This document shows, piece by piece, positions 26,354-35,928 of a stretch of DNA of 64,000 nt (the stretch's first letter is position 1; each line of letters begins with the position of its first letter). Both the position numbers and the translations under genes were made by a program. The stretch covers positions 372,001-436,000 of the forward strand of contig NZ_OCNE01000002.1 in the NCBI RefSeq assembly GCF_900230195.1. Direction: 5' to 3'. This DNA is from Streptomyces zhaozhouensis. GTDB taxonomy: Bacteria; Actinomycetota; Actinomycetes; Streptomycetales; Streptomycetaceae. A model generated the notes under the pieces. The model saw nothing but the letters and a program-made list of their open reading frames with translations, was not told the DNA's origin and searched no databases.

Positions 26354-27819
26354 CGGATCTGGCCACGTTGACCGCCGCCGAGCTGGCGGCGGTGTTCGCG
26401 GCGGGCGAGGCGTCGCCGACGGAGGCGACCGCCGCCGTGCTGGAGCGCGCGGAGCTGGCGCGGACGACGGTGAACGCGTTCACGCTGATCGACCACGAGG
26501 GCGCGGCCGAGCAGGCGCGGGCGGCGACCGAGCGGTGGCGGCGGCGGACGCCGCTGAGTCCGGTGGACGGGGTGCCGGCGACCGTCAAGGACATCCTGTT
26601 GCAGCGTGGCCATCCGACCCGCCGCGGCTCGGCGGCCGTGCCCGCCGGGGAGCGGTGGGAGGAGGACGCCCCCTCGGTGGCGAGGCTGCGGGAGGCGGGC
26701 GCGGTGCTGGTGGGAAAGACGACCACCCCCGAGTTCGGCTGGAAGGGCGTCACCGACTCGCCGTTGCACGGCGCGACGGGCAACCCGTACGCCCCCGAGC
26801 GCACGGCCGGCGGCTCCAGCGGCGGCTCGGCCGCCGCGGTGGCACTGGGTGCCGGGCCGCTGAGCCTGGGCACGGACGGCGGCGGCTCGGTGCGCATCCC
26901 CGCCGCGTTCTGCGGGATCTTCGCGCTCAAGCCGACGTACGGGCGGGTGCCGCTGTACCCGGCGAGCGCCTTCGGCACGCTCGCCCACGTCGGGCCGATG
27001 ACCAGGGACGCGCGCGACGCGGCCCTGCTGCTGGACGTGATCAGCGGCCCCGACGCCAGGGACTGGTCCCAACTGGCCCCGGCCACCAGCAGTTTCGCGG
27101 GCGCGCTCGTGGGCGGGGCGGAACGGGTGCGGGGCCTGCGGATCGCCTACTCGCCCCGGCTGCGCGAGGTGGCGGTCGCGCCTGAGGTCGCCCGGGCGGT
27201 GGAACGGGCGGTCGCGCGGCTGAGCGAGTTGGGAGCCGAGGTGGACGAGGTCGATCCGCCGCTGCCGTCGCTGGACCAGCTGCGCGAGGCGTTCCACGTG
27301 CTGTGGTTCGCCGGCGCCGCGCGGGTCACCGAGTTCTTCGACGCGGCCCAGGTGGCCGCGCTGGACCCGGGGTTGGCCGAGATCCGGGAGCAGGGCGCGC
27401 GGTACAGCGCGTTGGACTACCTGGCCGCCGTGGACGTGCGCATGGCGCTGGGGCGCGCGATGGGGGGCTTCCACGAGCGCTACGACCTGCTGGTGACGCC
27501 GACGCTGCCGATCACCGCGTTCGCCAAGGGCGTGGAGGTGCCGGAGGGTTCGGGGCAGCGGCGGTGGACGGAGTGGACGCCGTTCACCTATCCGTTCAAC
27601 CTGACACAGCAGCCCGCCGCCTCGCTGCCCTGCGGGCGGGACGCGGCGGGGCTGCCGATCGGACTGCAGCTGGTGGGGCCGCGGCACGGCGACGCGACGG
27701 TGCTGCGGGCGGCCCACGCGCTGCATGTGGCCGGCGTCGCCGGGGTGCCGGAGCCGCCGCTGCCGCCGGCACCGCCGCCGGCACCGCCGTCGACGCCGCC
27801 TACGCGCGGCGGAAGGTGA
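26350..27819 (+). CDS. Amidase-signature-family amidohydrolase
   Basis: 489 residues; GGAGGAAA precedes the ATG that overlaps the previous stop. The Ser-cis-Ser-Lys triad is visible: lysine in VPATVKDI (about 76-83), the cis-serine in the GGSSGGSAAA loop (about 156-165) and the nucleophile in the following GTDGGGSVRIPA (about 177-188). It hydrolyses an amide, possibly producing the acid that the neighbouring dehydrogenase and isomerases handle. The last 30 residues are a Pro-rich tail that overlaps the convergent DUF3830 gene by 20 bp. Confidence 0.88.
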   Translation: MTDLATLTAAELAAVFAAGEASPTEATAAVLERAELARTTVNAFTLIDHEGAAEQARAATERWRRRTPLSPVDGVPATVKDILLQRGHPTRRGSAAVPAGERWEEDAPSVARLREAGAVLVGKTTTPEFGWKGVTDSPLHGATGNPYAPERTAGGSSGGSAAAVALGAGPLSLGTDGGGSVRIPAAFCGIFALKPTYGRVPLYPASAFGTLAHVGPMTRDARDAALLLDVISGPDARDWSQLAPATSSFAGALVGGAERVRGLRIAYSPRLREVAVAPEVARAVERAVARLSELGAEVDEVDPPLPSLDQLREAFHVLWFAGAARVTEFFDAAQVAALDPGLAEIREQGARYSALDYLAAVDVRMALGRAMGGFHERYDLLVTPTLPITAFAKGVEVPEGSGQRRWTEWTPFTYPFNLTQQPAASLPCGRDAAGLPIGLQLVGPRHGDATVLRAAHALHVAGVAGVPEPPLPPAPPPAPPSTPPTRGGR

Positions 27820-28321
27820 GGCTCTCGCCCAACGCGCCCGCGCGCCACAGGTCCTGACAGGCGTCGGCCATCCGGTCCAGGCCGTCGACGACGCTGCCCC
27901 AGACGATGCCGGGCACCCAGCCGGCGTCGCCGTTGATCAGCAGGTTGTTGCGCTCGTAGAAGAGCGCGAGGTCGACGACGGTGGTCCGGCCCTGGTGCTT
28001 GGCGTCGTTCTCGTAGCCGTAGGAGCTGGTGCCCAACTGGGTGTCGGTGAAGGTGAAGTAGCAGAGGTCGCCGGGGATGGGGGTGATGGTCGGGTTCTCC
28101 AGCGGCGGCTCCTCGGGCGCGAACGGCGGGACCAGCGCGTAGATCTCGTTGCGCGCGTACTTGGCGTGGTAGACGTCCCCGCCCAGCGGCAGGGCGTTCC
28201 ACACCGCGTCGCAGGTGATCGGCGCGCGGTCGCCGAGCAGCTTCGCGGTACAGCTGACACCCCGCTTCTCCAGCGAGACGGTGATGAAGCGCTCGGTCGT
28301 CCCGGCCTCGTTTCCGGACAT
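27800..28321 (-). CDS. DUF3830 family protein (cyclophilin-like fold)
   Basis: 173 residues from ATG 28321, preceded by AAGGAGG. Sequence features such as NALPLGGDVYHAKYARNEIY and PGDLCYFTF match the DUF3830 family, whose structures have a cyclophilin-like barrel. In other bacteria such genes sit with isomerases, amidases and dehydrogenases of catabolic clusters. Function unproven. It is convergent with and overlaps the amidase by 20 bp; a SnoaL-like gene lies 223 bp upstream on the same strand, and that gap holds nothing recognisable. Confidence 0.78.
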   Translation of the reverse strand: MSGNEAGTTERFITVSLEKRGVSCTAKLLGDRAPITCDAVWNALPLGGDVYHAKYARNEIYALVPPFAPEEPPLENPTITPIPGDLCYFTFTDTQLGTSSYGYENDAKHQGRTTVVDLALFYERNNLLINGDAGWVPGIVWGSVVDGLDRMADACQDLWRAGALGESLTFRRA

Positions 28322-28544
28322 CACGGCTGCCTCCTTGGTCGTGCGCGACACTGTCCGGGCATGGTCGCACGCCACACCCACCGGGGAGGTTTCCCGGTGA
28401 ACGCGGAGATGTGTCCAGGAGTGGCGGGGGACGCGCGCGGGAACGTGAACGGGACGGCCGGCGCCCGGCGGACGGCGGCCGGCGGCCAGCGGCCCGCGGA
28501 CGGCGAGCGGGCCGAGCGGTTTCTGAGCCGAGGACCGGAGGCTG

Positions 28545-28970
28545 TCAGCGCTTCCCGTCGGCGAGGCCGTTCTCCCTGGTGTTGTGCGCGGCGCGGATCA
28601 ACCAGCGACCGGTCGGCTGCCGCACCAGCACCAGGGTGACGAGTCCCCTGCGGTCCTCGGGCGGCTCGGCCGTCGAGACGCGGTGGCCCGGCCAGGTCCA
28701 CGCGGTGTGGACGAGCGCGACGTCGGGCGCGACGGCCTGGACGGAGACGATCTCCTGCGTGTAGTGCTTCTTCTGGGCCACGACCGTTTCGGGGATGTCC
28801 TTGTGCCCCCGGACGTTCTCGCGCCGTGTCGTCCACCAGACGCCGCGGTGGGTGATGAAGTCCGAGTCCTCGGTGAAGAGTTCGCCCCACTCGTCCATCT
28901 CGTGGCGCACCCACAGGTCGGTGTACGTCGCAAGCGTCCTTCTGATGTCCCGCTCGTCTGTTTCGTTCAC
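28545..28970 (-). CDS. SnoaL/NTF2-like protein
   Basis: 141 residues. The N-terminal helix DIRRTLATYTDLWVRHEMDEWGELFTEDSDF followed by a beta sheet and RWLIRAAHNTREN is typical of the SgcJ/EcaC-type NTF2-like family. These are small cone-shaped proteins that act as isomerases, hydrolases or binding proteins; nothing here fixes the reaction. Upstream of the DUF3830 gene on the same strand. Confidence 0.75.
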   Translation of the reverse strand: MNETDERDIRRTLATYTDLWVRHEMDEWGELFTEDSDFITHRGVWWTTRRENVRGHKDIPETVVAQKKHYTQEIVSVQAVAPDVALVHTAWTWPGHRVSTAEPPEDRRGLVTLVLVRQPTGRWLIRAAHNTRENGLADGKR

Positions 28971-29051
28971 GCCGGCAAGTGTGAAACGTCAAGCGCGGTT
29001 GAAGTCAATCCCCCACAGACATGTGCGGGTCAGTCGGTGTGCGAACGTCGG

Positions 29052-29123
29052 AGGCCGTGGCGGGAATCGAACCCGCGTAACTCGCTTTGCAGGCGAGTCC
29101 CTGAACCACTCGGGCACACGGCC
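29052..29123 (-). tRNA. tRNA-Cys (anticodon GCA)
   Basis: A 72-nt cloverleaf on the minus strand: acceptor GGCCGTG paired with its complement at 29053-29059, discriminator U, anticodon GCA at 29088-29090, and T-loop GGTTCGATTCC. CCA is not encoded. Confidence 0.96.
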
Positions 29124-29207
29124 GGGGTGCTGCTCGTTCGAGCGTGCCCCGGCCGGTGCGTGGGTTCAAGGGTGGGGCGGGTGATGCCATGCGATTGGCA
29201 TCGGGGG

Positions 29208-30248
29208 TCACACGGTGTTCATCAACGGGTCGGGGCGCGGCGCCAGTTCGACGGGGACGCGGCGGCCGGTGCGCTGGGCCTCGACGCCGGCGGCGGAGAC
29301 GGCGGCGACGGCGTAGCCGTCCCAGCTGGTGGCGCCGACGGTGGTGCCGTGGCGGACGGCGTCCACCCAGGCGCGCAGTTCCCGGTCGTAGGCGTCGGCG
29401 AAGCGGGTGAGGTAGTCCTGGGCGATCTCGCCGCCCCAGCGGCCGGCGGTGTTGGTCATCAGGCCGTGCGCCTCGCCGATGCGGGCGGTGCCGCGTGCGC
29501 AGACGGCCTCGGTCTGGACCTGGTAGCCGAAGCCACCGTTGGCCAGGATCTCGACGTCGACGACGACCCCGCCGTCCGTCTCGAAGACGACGAGCTGCGG
29601 GTCGTTGAGCCCGGTGTGGCCGGGCAGCGCGGCGGTGGGGCGGTAGACCTGGACGGCGGTGATCTCCTGGCCGAGGAGCCAGCGGGCGGAGTCGATCTCG
29701 TGCGCGACCGAGTCCGTGATCAGCATGGCCTCGGTGAAGTAGGAGTGGACGGCGAGGTTGCGGTGGCGGCAGTGCAGGAGGCGGGGCGCGCCCAGCTCGT
29801 CGGCTTCCAACAGGGCCTTCAGCCGCTGGTGTTCGGCGTCGAAGCGGCGCATGAAGCCGACGGATATGAGCGGGCGGCCCGCCTTGGCCTCGGCCAGGAC
29901 GACCCGGAGCGCGGCCTCGGGCTCGGGGACCAGCGGCTTCTCGCAGAAGATCGGCAGCCCCCGGTCGAGGGCGGCGAGCAGCGCCTCCTCGTGGGCCGGC
30001 CCCGGGGAGGCGATCAGCACGGCGTCGACGCCGTCGGCGTCGAGCGCGGCCAGCGGGTCGGTGACGGCGGCGCAGCCCTCGATCTCCCCGGCGACGGCGG
30101 CGACGCGCTCCGGGTGGGGGTCGGCGACGGCGGCGACGCGGGCGCCGCCGGTCAGGCGGTCGACGCGGCGCACATGGTCGGCGCCCATCTTTCCGGCCCC
30201 GAGAACGGCGATACCGAGGGGGCCTGACGGCGAGGCGGATACGGGCAT
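29208..30248 (-). CDS. Gfo/Idh/MocA oxidoreductase, inositol 2-dehydrogenase-like
   Basis: 346 residues from ATG 30248 with AAGGGA upstream. The NAD(P)-binding motif [16 protein letters not shown] is at about 12-27 and the [10 protein letters not shown] motif at about 105-114 supplies the family lysine. The histidine of the active site is in [14 protein letters not shown]. Close in pattern to IolG-type myo-inositol dehydrogenases, but no other iol genes are nearby, so another sugar or cyclitol is possible. The gene stands alone beside tRNA-Cys. Confidence 0.82.
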   Translation of the reverse strand: MPVSASPSGPLGIAVLGAGKMGADHVRRVDRLTGGARVAAVADPHPERVAAVAGEIEGCAAVTDPLAALDADGVDAVLIASPGPAHEEALLAALDRGLPIFCEKPLVPEPEAALRVVLAEAKAGRPLISVGFMRRFDAEHQRLKALLEADELGAPRLLHCRHRNLAVHSYFTEAMLITDSVAHEIDSARWLLGQEITAVQVYRPTAALPGHTGLNDPQLVVFETDGGVVVDVEILANGGFGYQVQTEAVCARGTARIGEAHGLMTNTAGRWGGEIAQDYLTRFADAYDRELRAWVDAVRHGTTVGATSWDGYAVAAVSAAGVEAQRTGRRVPVELAPRPDPLMNTV

Positions 30249-30334
30249 GGGGGTCCCTTCACGCGGGGGCGACCGGCTCGCACAAGGATGCCTCACGGGA
30301 ACGCCCGTCCGGCAGACGGCCTGGTGGCGCACCG

Positions 30335-30988
30335 TCAGGAGGCGCCTTCGAACGGGGCGCTCTCCTGCGGGGCGCTCTCCTGCGGAGCCTGTTCGGGCGG
30401 AGCCTGTTCGGGCGGGGCGCTCGCGAGCGGGGCGCGCCCCGTCTTCGCGCCGGCGCGGACGCTGACGAGTTGGGCGACGCCGGCGACCAGCAGCGAGAGC
30501 GCGGTGCCCACCAGCAGCCCGACCCAGGCCCCCTCGAACGCGGCGCCGCCCCAGTAGCCGAGGCCGACGCTGTAGGAGGCCCAGACGGCCTCGGCGAGGG
30601 CGGACCCCAGCAGAAAGCGGCGGAAGGGGAAGCCCACGACGGCCGCAGTCAGCCCGCCGACCAGCCGGCCGCTGGGCAGGAACCGCATCCCGACCACGAA
30701 CGGCACCCCGTGCCGCGCGAGGCGCCCGGCCATCCACTCCAGCGCGGAGCGGCGCGCCGGCCTGCGCTGGAGCCAGGCGCGGACGCGGGGCCCGGCCAGC
30801 CGGCCGAGGCCGTAGACCAGAACGTCGCCGGCGAGCGCTCCGCCGGCGACGACCGCGAGGACCAACCAGAGGTCGAGCTCACCGGACTGGGCGAGCAGCC
30901 CGGCCGAGGCGATCAGCGCGGCGTTGGGGACCAGGGGCGGCGCGGTCGTCAGTGCCAGCAGAACGTACATCCCCAGCGCGCCGTCCAT
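30335..30988 (-). CDS. DedA-family membrane protein (VTT domain)
   Basis: 217 residues from ATG 30988. About five membrane segments. The SNARE-associated/VTT core is recognised by [21 protein letters not shown] and [20 protein letters not shown], where the arginine and proline are conserved. DedA proteins help flip undecaprenyl phosphate and other lipids. The C-terminal 30 residues are a tandem [10 protein letters not shown] repeat, presumably a flexible cytoplasmic tail. It is divergent from the copper-chaperone-like gene. Confidence 0.8.
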   Translation of the reverse strand: MDGALGMYVLLALTTAPPLVPNAALIASAGLLAQSGELDLWLVLAVVAGGALAGDVLVYGLGRLAGPRVRAWLQRRPARRSALEWMAGRLARHGVPFVVGMRFLPSGRLVGGLTAAVVGFPFRRFLLGSALAEAVWASYSVGLGYWGGAAFEGAWVGLLVGTALSLLVAGVAQLVSVRAGAKTGRAPLASAPPEQAPPEQAPQESAPQESAPFEGAS

Positions 30989-31192
30989 CTCCGCCCCGAC
31001 TCCCCCGTCAACTCGGCTCACCCGGCCGGCCCGTCCACCCGGGGCCAACCCGTCAGTCAAAGCTGACACGTTGCCCGGCCTGGGAATAGCGCCGAAAGTC
31101 GATCCCAGGGAAGGTGTGGGGTCCGCCTTTGGTCGAGGAAGGGTCGTCTCGGGGGTGCTCCCCTAGGGGGCGGGGGGCTCCCCTCGCCGGCC

Positions 31193-31209
31193 ATACGGCA
31201 CCGGGGTAT
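31193..31209 (+). promoter_or_regulatory. Candidate CsoR-type copper operator overlapping a -10 box
   Basis: ATACGGCACCGGGGTAT has ATAC/GTAT ends and a perfect right half (GGGGTAT) of the CsoR operator type; the left half is poor. A second GC palindrome, CCCCTAGGGG, lies at 31160-31169. TACGCT at 31209-31214 could be the -10 of the downstream chaperone-like gene. The rest of 30989-31253 holds nothing recognisable. Confidence 0.4.
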
Positions 31210-31253
31210 ACGCTCGGCCGGCGACGGGCAACCGACCACCGAGGAGAAGCGCG

Positions 31254-31466
31254 ATGAGCAACGTCACCTACCGGGTCTCCGGCATGTCCTGCGGCCACTG
31301 CGAGGGCGCGGTGCGGGCCGAGCTGGAGAACCTGCCCGGCGTCACCGAGGCGTCCGCGACCGCCGACACCGGCCTGGTCACCGTCGTCAGCGAGACCGAG
31401 CCGGACGACGAGGCGGTCCGGGCCGCCGTGGACGAGGCGGGTTACGACCTGGTCGGCCGCGTCTGA
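31254..31466 (+). CDS. Heavy-metal-associated domain protein, CopZ-like copper chaperone
   Basis: 70 residues, one HMA domain. The metal site is MSCGHC at residues 10-15 (GMxCxxC motif); the ferredoxin-like fold ends at AVDEAGYDLVGRV. Such proteins carry Cu(I) in the cytoplasm to P-type ATPases or CsoR. GAGGAGAAG precedes the ATG. No copper ATPase is adjacent. Confidence 0.88.
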   Translation: MSNVTYRVSGMSCGHCEGAVRAELENLPGVTEASATADTGLVTVVSETEPDDEAVRAAVDEAGYDLVGRV

Positions 31467-31505
31467 GCCGTCCGCCGGGGAACACGGGCGGGCGCGGAAC
31501 GCACG

Positions 31506-31536
31506 ACGCCCCGGCCGCCGGGGGCGGCCGAGGCGT
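31506..31536. terminator. Bidirectional terminator between the CopZ-like gene and citrate synthase
   Basis: A 14-pair stem with one mismatch (ACGCCCCGGCCGCC with GGCGGCCGAGGCGT) closes a 3-nt loop 40 bp after the CopZ-like stop. The rest of the 285-bp convergent gap holds no gene; a second imperfect stem spans about 31552-31604. Confidence 0.75.
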
Positions 31537-31751
31537 GGAGCGGAAGAGATTGGGAAACGCCCCGCAGGCGGGTCCCCCCACAGGGCCCGGCACGGGGCGC
31601 TTCCTGCCGTCCGCTCAGAGCGTCCCCCCACGGGACCCCGGCCGGACGACCGCTGGCGTGGATCCAGCCGAATCCGCGCCAACTCTGACCGGTTAGACCC
31701 ACAGCTCCCTCAAAGGTTGCACACCTTGTGGTGTGACCTGCGTCACATGGG

Positions 31752-33056
<1,305 letters not shown>

Positions 33057-33195
33057 GTCATCCCTCACCGACGTAGTGCCTCTTCTTCGAGGTGCCCTGA
33101 CTCACCTCTACTGTCCCCCATCTGGCGCCAGGATGTGCACTCGGGGTCGGCCATCGGGCCGTTTTCTGGCACGCCGTGCCGCGTGATTCGGGACC

Positions 33196-35463
33196 TTAGG
33201 TGTGTATCGCACCGGCGAGGCGCGCGTCCAGAGCCGTGCACCGACGTCCTGCCGAGACGCTCCGCACAGCCTGGGCCAACGCGCGCCGCGACCCGACCAG
33301 CACCACCAGGCGTTTGGCGCGTGTCACCGCCGTGTACAGCAGGTTTCGCTGGAGCATCATCCAGGCGCTGGTCGTCACGGGGATGACCACGCACGGATAC
33401 TCGCTGCCCTGCGAGCGGTGGATGGTGACCGCGTAGGCGTGGGCCAGCTCGTCCAACTCGGCGAAGTCGTAGGGGACCTCCTCGTCCTCGTCCGTCCGCA
33501 CCGTCAGCCGCTGCTCGTCCACGTCCAGTCCCGTGACCACGCCGACCGTGCCGTTGAAGACGCCGTTGGCGCCCTTGTCGTAGTTGTTCCTGATCTGGGT
33601 GACCTTGTCGCCGACGCGGAAGACCCGGCCGCCGAAGCGCTTCTCCGGCAGCCCGGGGCGGGCGGGGGTGACCGACTCCTGGAGCAGCCCGTTGAGCGCG
33701 CCGGCGCCCGCCGGGCCCCGGTGCATCGGGGTCAGCACCTGGACGTCGCGGCGCGGGTCGAGCCCGAACTTGGCCGGAACCCGGCGAGCCGCCACGTCCA
33801 CCGCCAGCCGGCCGGCCTGCTCCGTGTCCTCCTCGGCGAAGAGGAAGAAGTCCGCGAGCCCCGAGGTGACGGGCGGCAGGCCCTCGTTGATCCGGTGCGC
33901 GTTGGTGACCACGCCGGACTGCTGCGCCTGCCGGAAGATCCGGGTCAGCCGCACCGCGGGCACCGGGCCCCCGGGAGCCAGCAGGTCGCGCAGCACCTCG
34001 CCGGCGCCCACCGAGGGCAGCTGGTCCACGTCGCCGACCAGCAGCAGATGGGCACCGGGAGCGACGGCCTTGACCAGCTTGTTGGCCAACAACAGGTCCA
34101 GCATCGACGCCTCGTCCACCACGACCAGGTCGGCGTCCAGCGGGCGGTCCCTGTCGTAGGCCGCGTCCCCACCCGGCTTCAGCTCCAGCAGCCGGTGGAC
34201 CGTGGACGCCTCGGCGCCGGTCAGCTCGGCCAGCCGCTTGGCGGCCCGGCCGGTGGGCGCGGCCAGCACCACCTTGGCCCCCTTCGCCCTGGCCAGCTCC
34301 ACCACGGAGCGCACGGTGAACGACTTCCCGCAGCCGGGGCCGCCGGTCAGCACCGCGACCCGCTCGGTCAACGCCAGCCGCACCGCCTGCTCCTGCTCGG
34401 GCGCCAGCTCGGCGCCCGTCCGCCCGGCCAGCCAGCCCAGCGCCCGCCCCCAGTCCACCGAGGCGAACGCGGCCAGCCGGTCCTCCTCCGTCCGCAGCAG
34501 CCGCCGCACCTGCCCGGCCAGCGACAGCTCGGCGCGGTGGAACGGCGGCAGGTAGACCGCGGTGACCCGGGCCCCGCCGCCCCGCTCGCCCTCCGGGTCG
34601 GGGACCGCCTCCCGCACCGCCCCCTCCGGGTCCTCGGCCAACTCGCCCAGGCACTCGATGACAAGGCCGGTGTCCACGCCCAGCAGCTTCACCGCGTCGG
34701 CGATCAGCCGCTCCTCGGGGAGATAGCAGTGCCCCTGGTCGCTGGCCTGGGAGAGGGCGTAACGCAGCCCGGCCTTGACCCGCTCGGGGCTGTCCTCGGG
34801 GATGCCGACCGCCCGCGCGATCCGGTCGGCGGTCAGGAAGCCGATGCCCCACACGTCGGAGGCCAGCCGGTAGGGCTCGTTGCGCACCACGGAGATGGAG
34901 GCGTCCCCGTACTTCTTGTAGATCCGCACGGCGATGGAGGTGGAGACCTCCACGCTCTGGAGGAAGACCATCACCTCCTTGATCGCCTTCTGCTCCTCCC
35001 AGGCGGAGGCGATCAGCGCGGTGCGCTTCGGCCCGAGGCCGGGGACGGCGATCAGCGCCTTCGGGTCCGCCTCGATCACCTCCAGCGTCCCGACGCCGAA
35101 GTGGTCGACGATGCGCTCGGCCGTCTTCGGCCCGATGCCCTTGATCAGCCCGGAGCCCAGATAGCGCCGGATCCCCTGGACCGTGGCCGGCAGGACCGTC
35201 GTGTAGTTCTCCACGTGGAACTGGCGGCCGTACTGCGGGTGCGAGCCCCAACGCCCGGTCATCCGCAGGGACTCGCCGACCTGCGCGCCGAGCAGCGAGC
35301 CCACCACCGTCAGCAGCTCCCCGCCGCCCCTGCCGGTGTCCACCCGGGCGACGGTGTAGCCGTTCTCCTCGTTGGCGTAGGTGACGCGCTCCAGCACGCC
35401 TTCCAACACGGCACCGGCCGCACCCGCCCCACCCGCGCCGCGCGGGCCCGCAATTGGCGTCAT
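33196..35463 (-). CDS. recD2: RecD2-type SF1B ATP-dependent DNA helicase
   Basis: 755 residues from ATG 35463. An N-terminal OB-like domain and helix-hairpin-helix motifs (GIGPKTAERIVDHFG; VPGLGPKRTALI) precede the helicase core: Walker A GGPGCGKSFT (about 380-389), Walker B VVVDEASML (about 455-463), GDVDQLPSVG (motif III) and the C-terminal AYAVTIHRSQGSEY with YTAVTRAK (motifs V-VI). This is the stand-alone RecD2 layout, 5'-3' polarity, found in bacteria without RecBC. An upstream in-frame ATG with weaker support would add about 60 residues. The adjacent 465-bp intergenic region (35464-35928) holds a tandem repeat and no gene. Confidence 0.9.
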   Translation of the reverse strand: MTPIAGPRGAGGAGAAGAVLEGVLERVTYANEENGYTVARVDTGRGGGELLTVVGSLLGAQVGESLRMTGRWGSHPQYGRQFHVENYTTVLPATVQGIRRYLGSGLIKGIGPKTAERIVDHFGVGTLEVIEADPKALIAVPGLGPKRTALIASAWEEQKAIKEVMVFLQSVEVSTSIAVRIYKKYGDASISVVRNEPYRLASDVWGIGFLTADRIARAVGIPEDSPERVKAGLRYALSQASDQGHCYLPEERLIADAVKLLGVDTGLVIECLGELAEDPEGAVREAVPDPEGERGGGARVTAVYLPPFHRAELSLAGQVRRLLRTEEDRLAAFASVDWGRALGWLAGRTGAELAPEQEQAVRLALTERVAVLTGGPGCGKSFTVRSVVELARAKGAKVVLAAPTGRAAKRLAELTGAEASTVHRLLELKPGGDAAYDRDRPLDADLVVVDEASMLDLLLANKLVKAVAPGAHLLLVGDVDQLPSVGAGEVLRDLLAPGGPVPAVRLTRIFRQAQQSGVVTNAHRINEGLPPVTSGLADFFLFAEEDTEQAGRLAVDVAARRVPAKFGLDPRRDVQVLTPMHRGPAGAGALNGLLQESVTPARPGLPEKRFGGRVFRVGDKVTQIRNNYDKGANGVFNGTVGVVTGLDVDEQRLTVRTDEDEEVPYDFAELDELAHAYAVTIHRSQGSEYPCVVIPVTTSAWMMLQRNLLYTAVTRAKRLVVLVGSRRALAQAVRSVSAGRRCTALDARLAGAIHT

Positions 35464-35650
35464 GTGCCGACCGTAACGCCCGCCACCGACAGTGGGGACG
35501 CGGCCCAGGGGGCCGGTCCGCACCCGGACCGACCCCCTCGACTCCCCTCCTGCCCCCGCGTGGCCGAGAGCGCTCCCGGTCACCGCTGCAAGAGACTCCT
35601 TCCCGGGGGGAATGGTTGCATCGCGCCGAATCTCCGTCATCTTCCCTTTC

Positions 35651-35686
35651 GACCGGCCGGACCGACCGGCCGGACCGACCGGCCGC
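35651..35686. repeat. Tandem repeat of 13 bp, about 2.8 copies
   Basis: GACCGGCCGGACC occurs at 35651-35663 and 35664-35676, with a partial third copy to 35686, in the divergent region between recD2 and the PEP-synthase-like gene. Each unit is itself palindromic (CCGGCCGG). Confidence 0.75.
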
Positions 35687-35928
35687 CGGCCCGCCCCCGC
35701 GCCGCTTCTCCCGGGCGCCGGCGGGCGCGGAGGCGTGCGGGTGCGCGTGAGGGGGCTCGGGTACCGGATCACGACGGCGCGCGTGCGCCCCCGCGCGCCG
35801 TGTTGGCCGGGCCTCCGGCTGAATACCCTTCGCCCTTCCCAACTGGTTCCGCTCCCGGTCAGGTGGACGACGGAACTCCGCGTCCTTCTCCCCGGGCGGC
35901 GGGCCGTGATCGGTTACGGAGGCGGAGG

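Noticed and set aside
35565..35578. CGAGAGCGCTCCCG as a further CebR operator
   Set aside because: Only 11 of 14 positions match and it lies between genes with no link to cellulose use.
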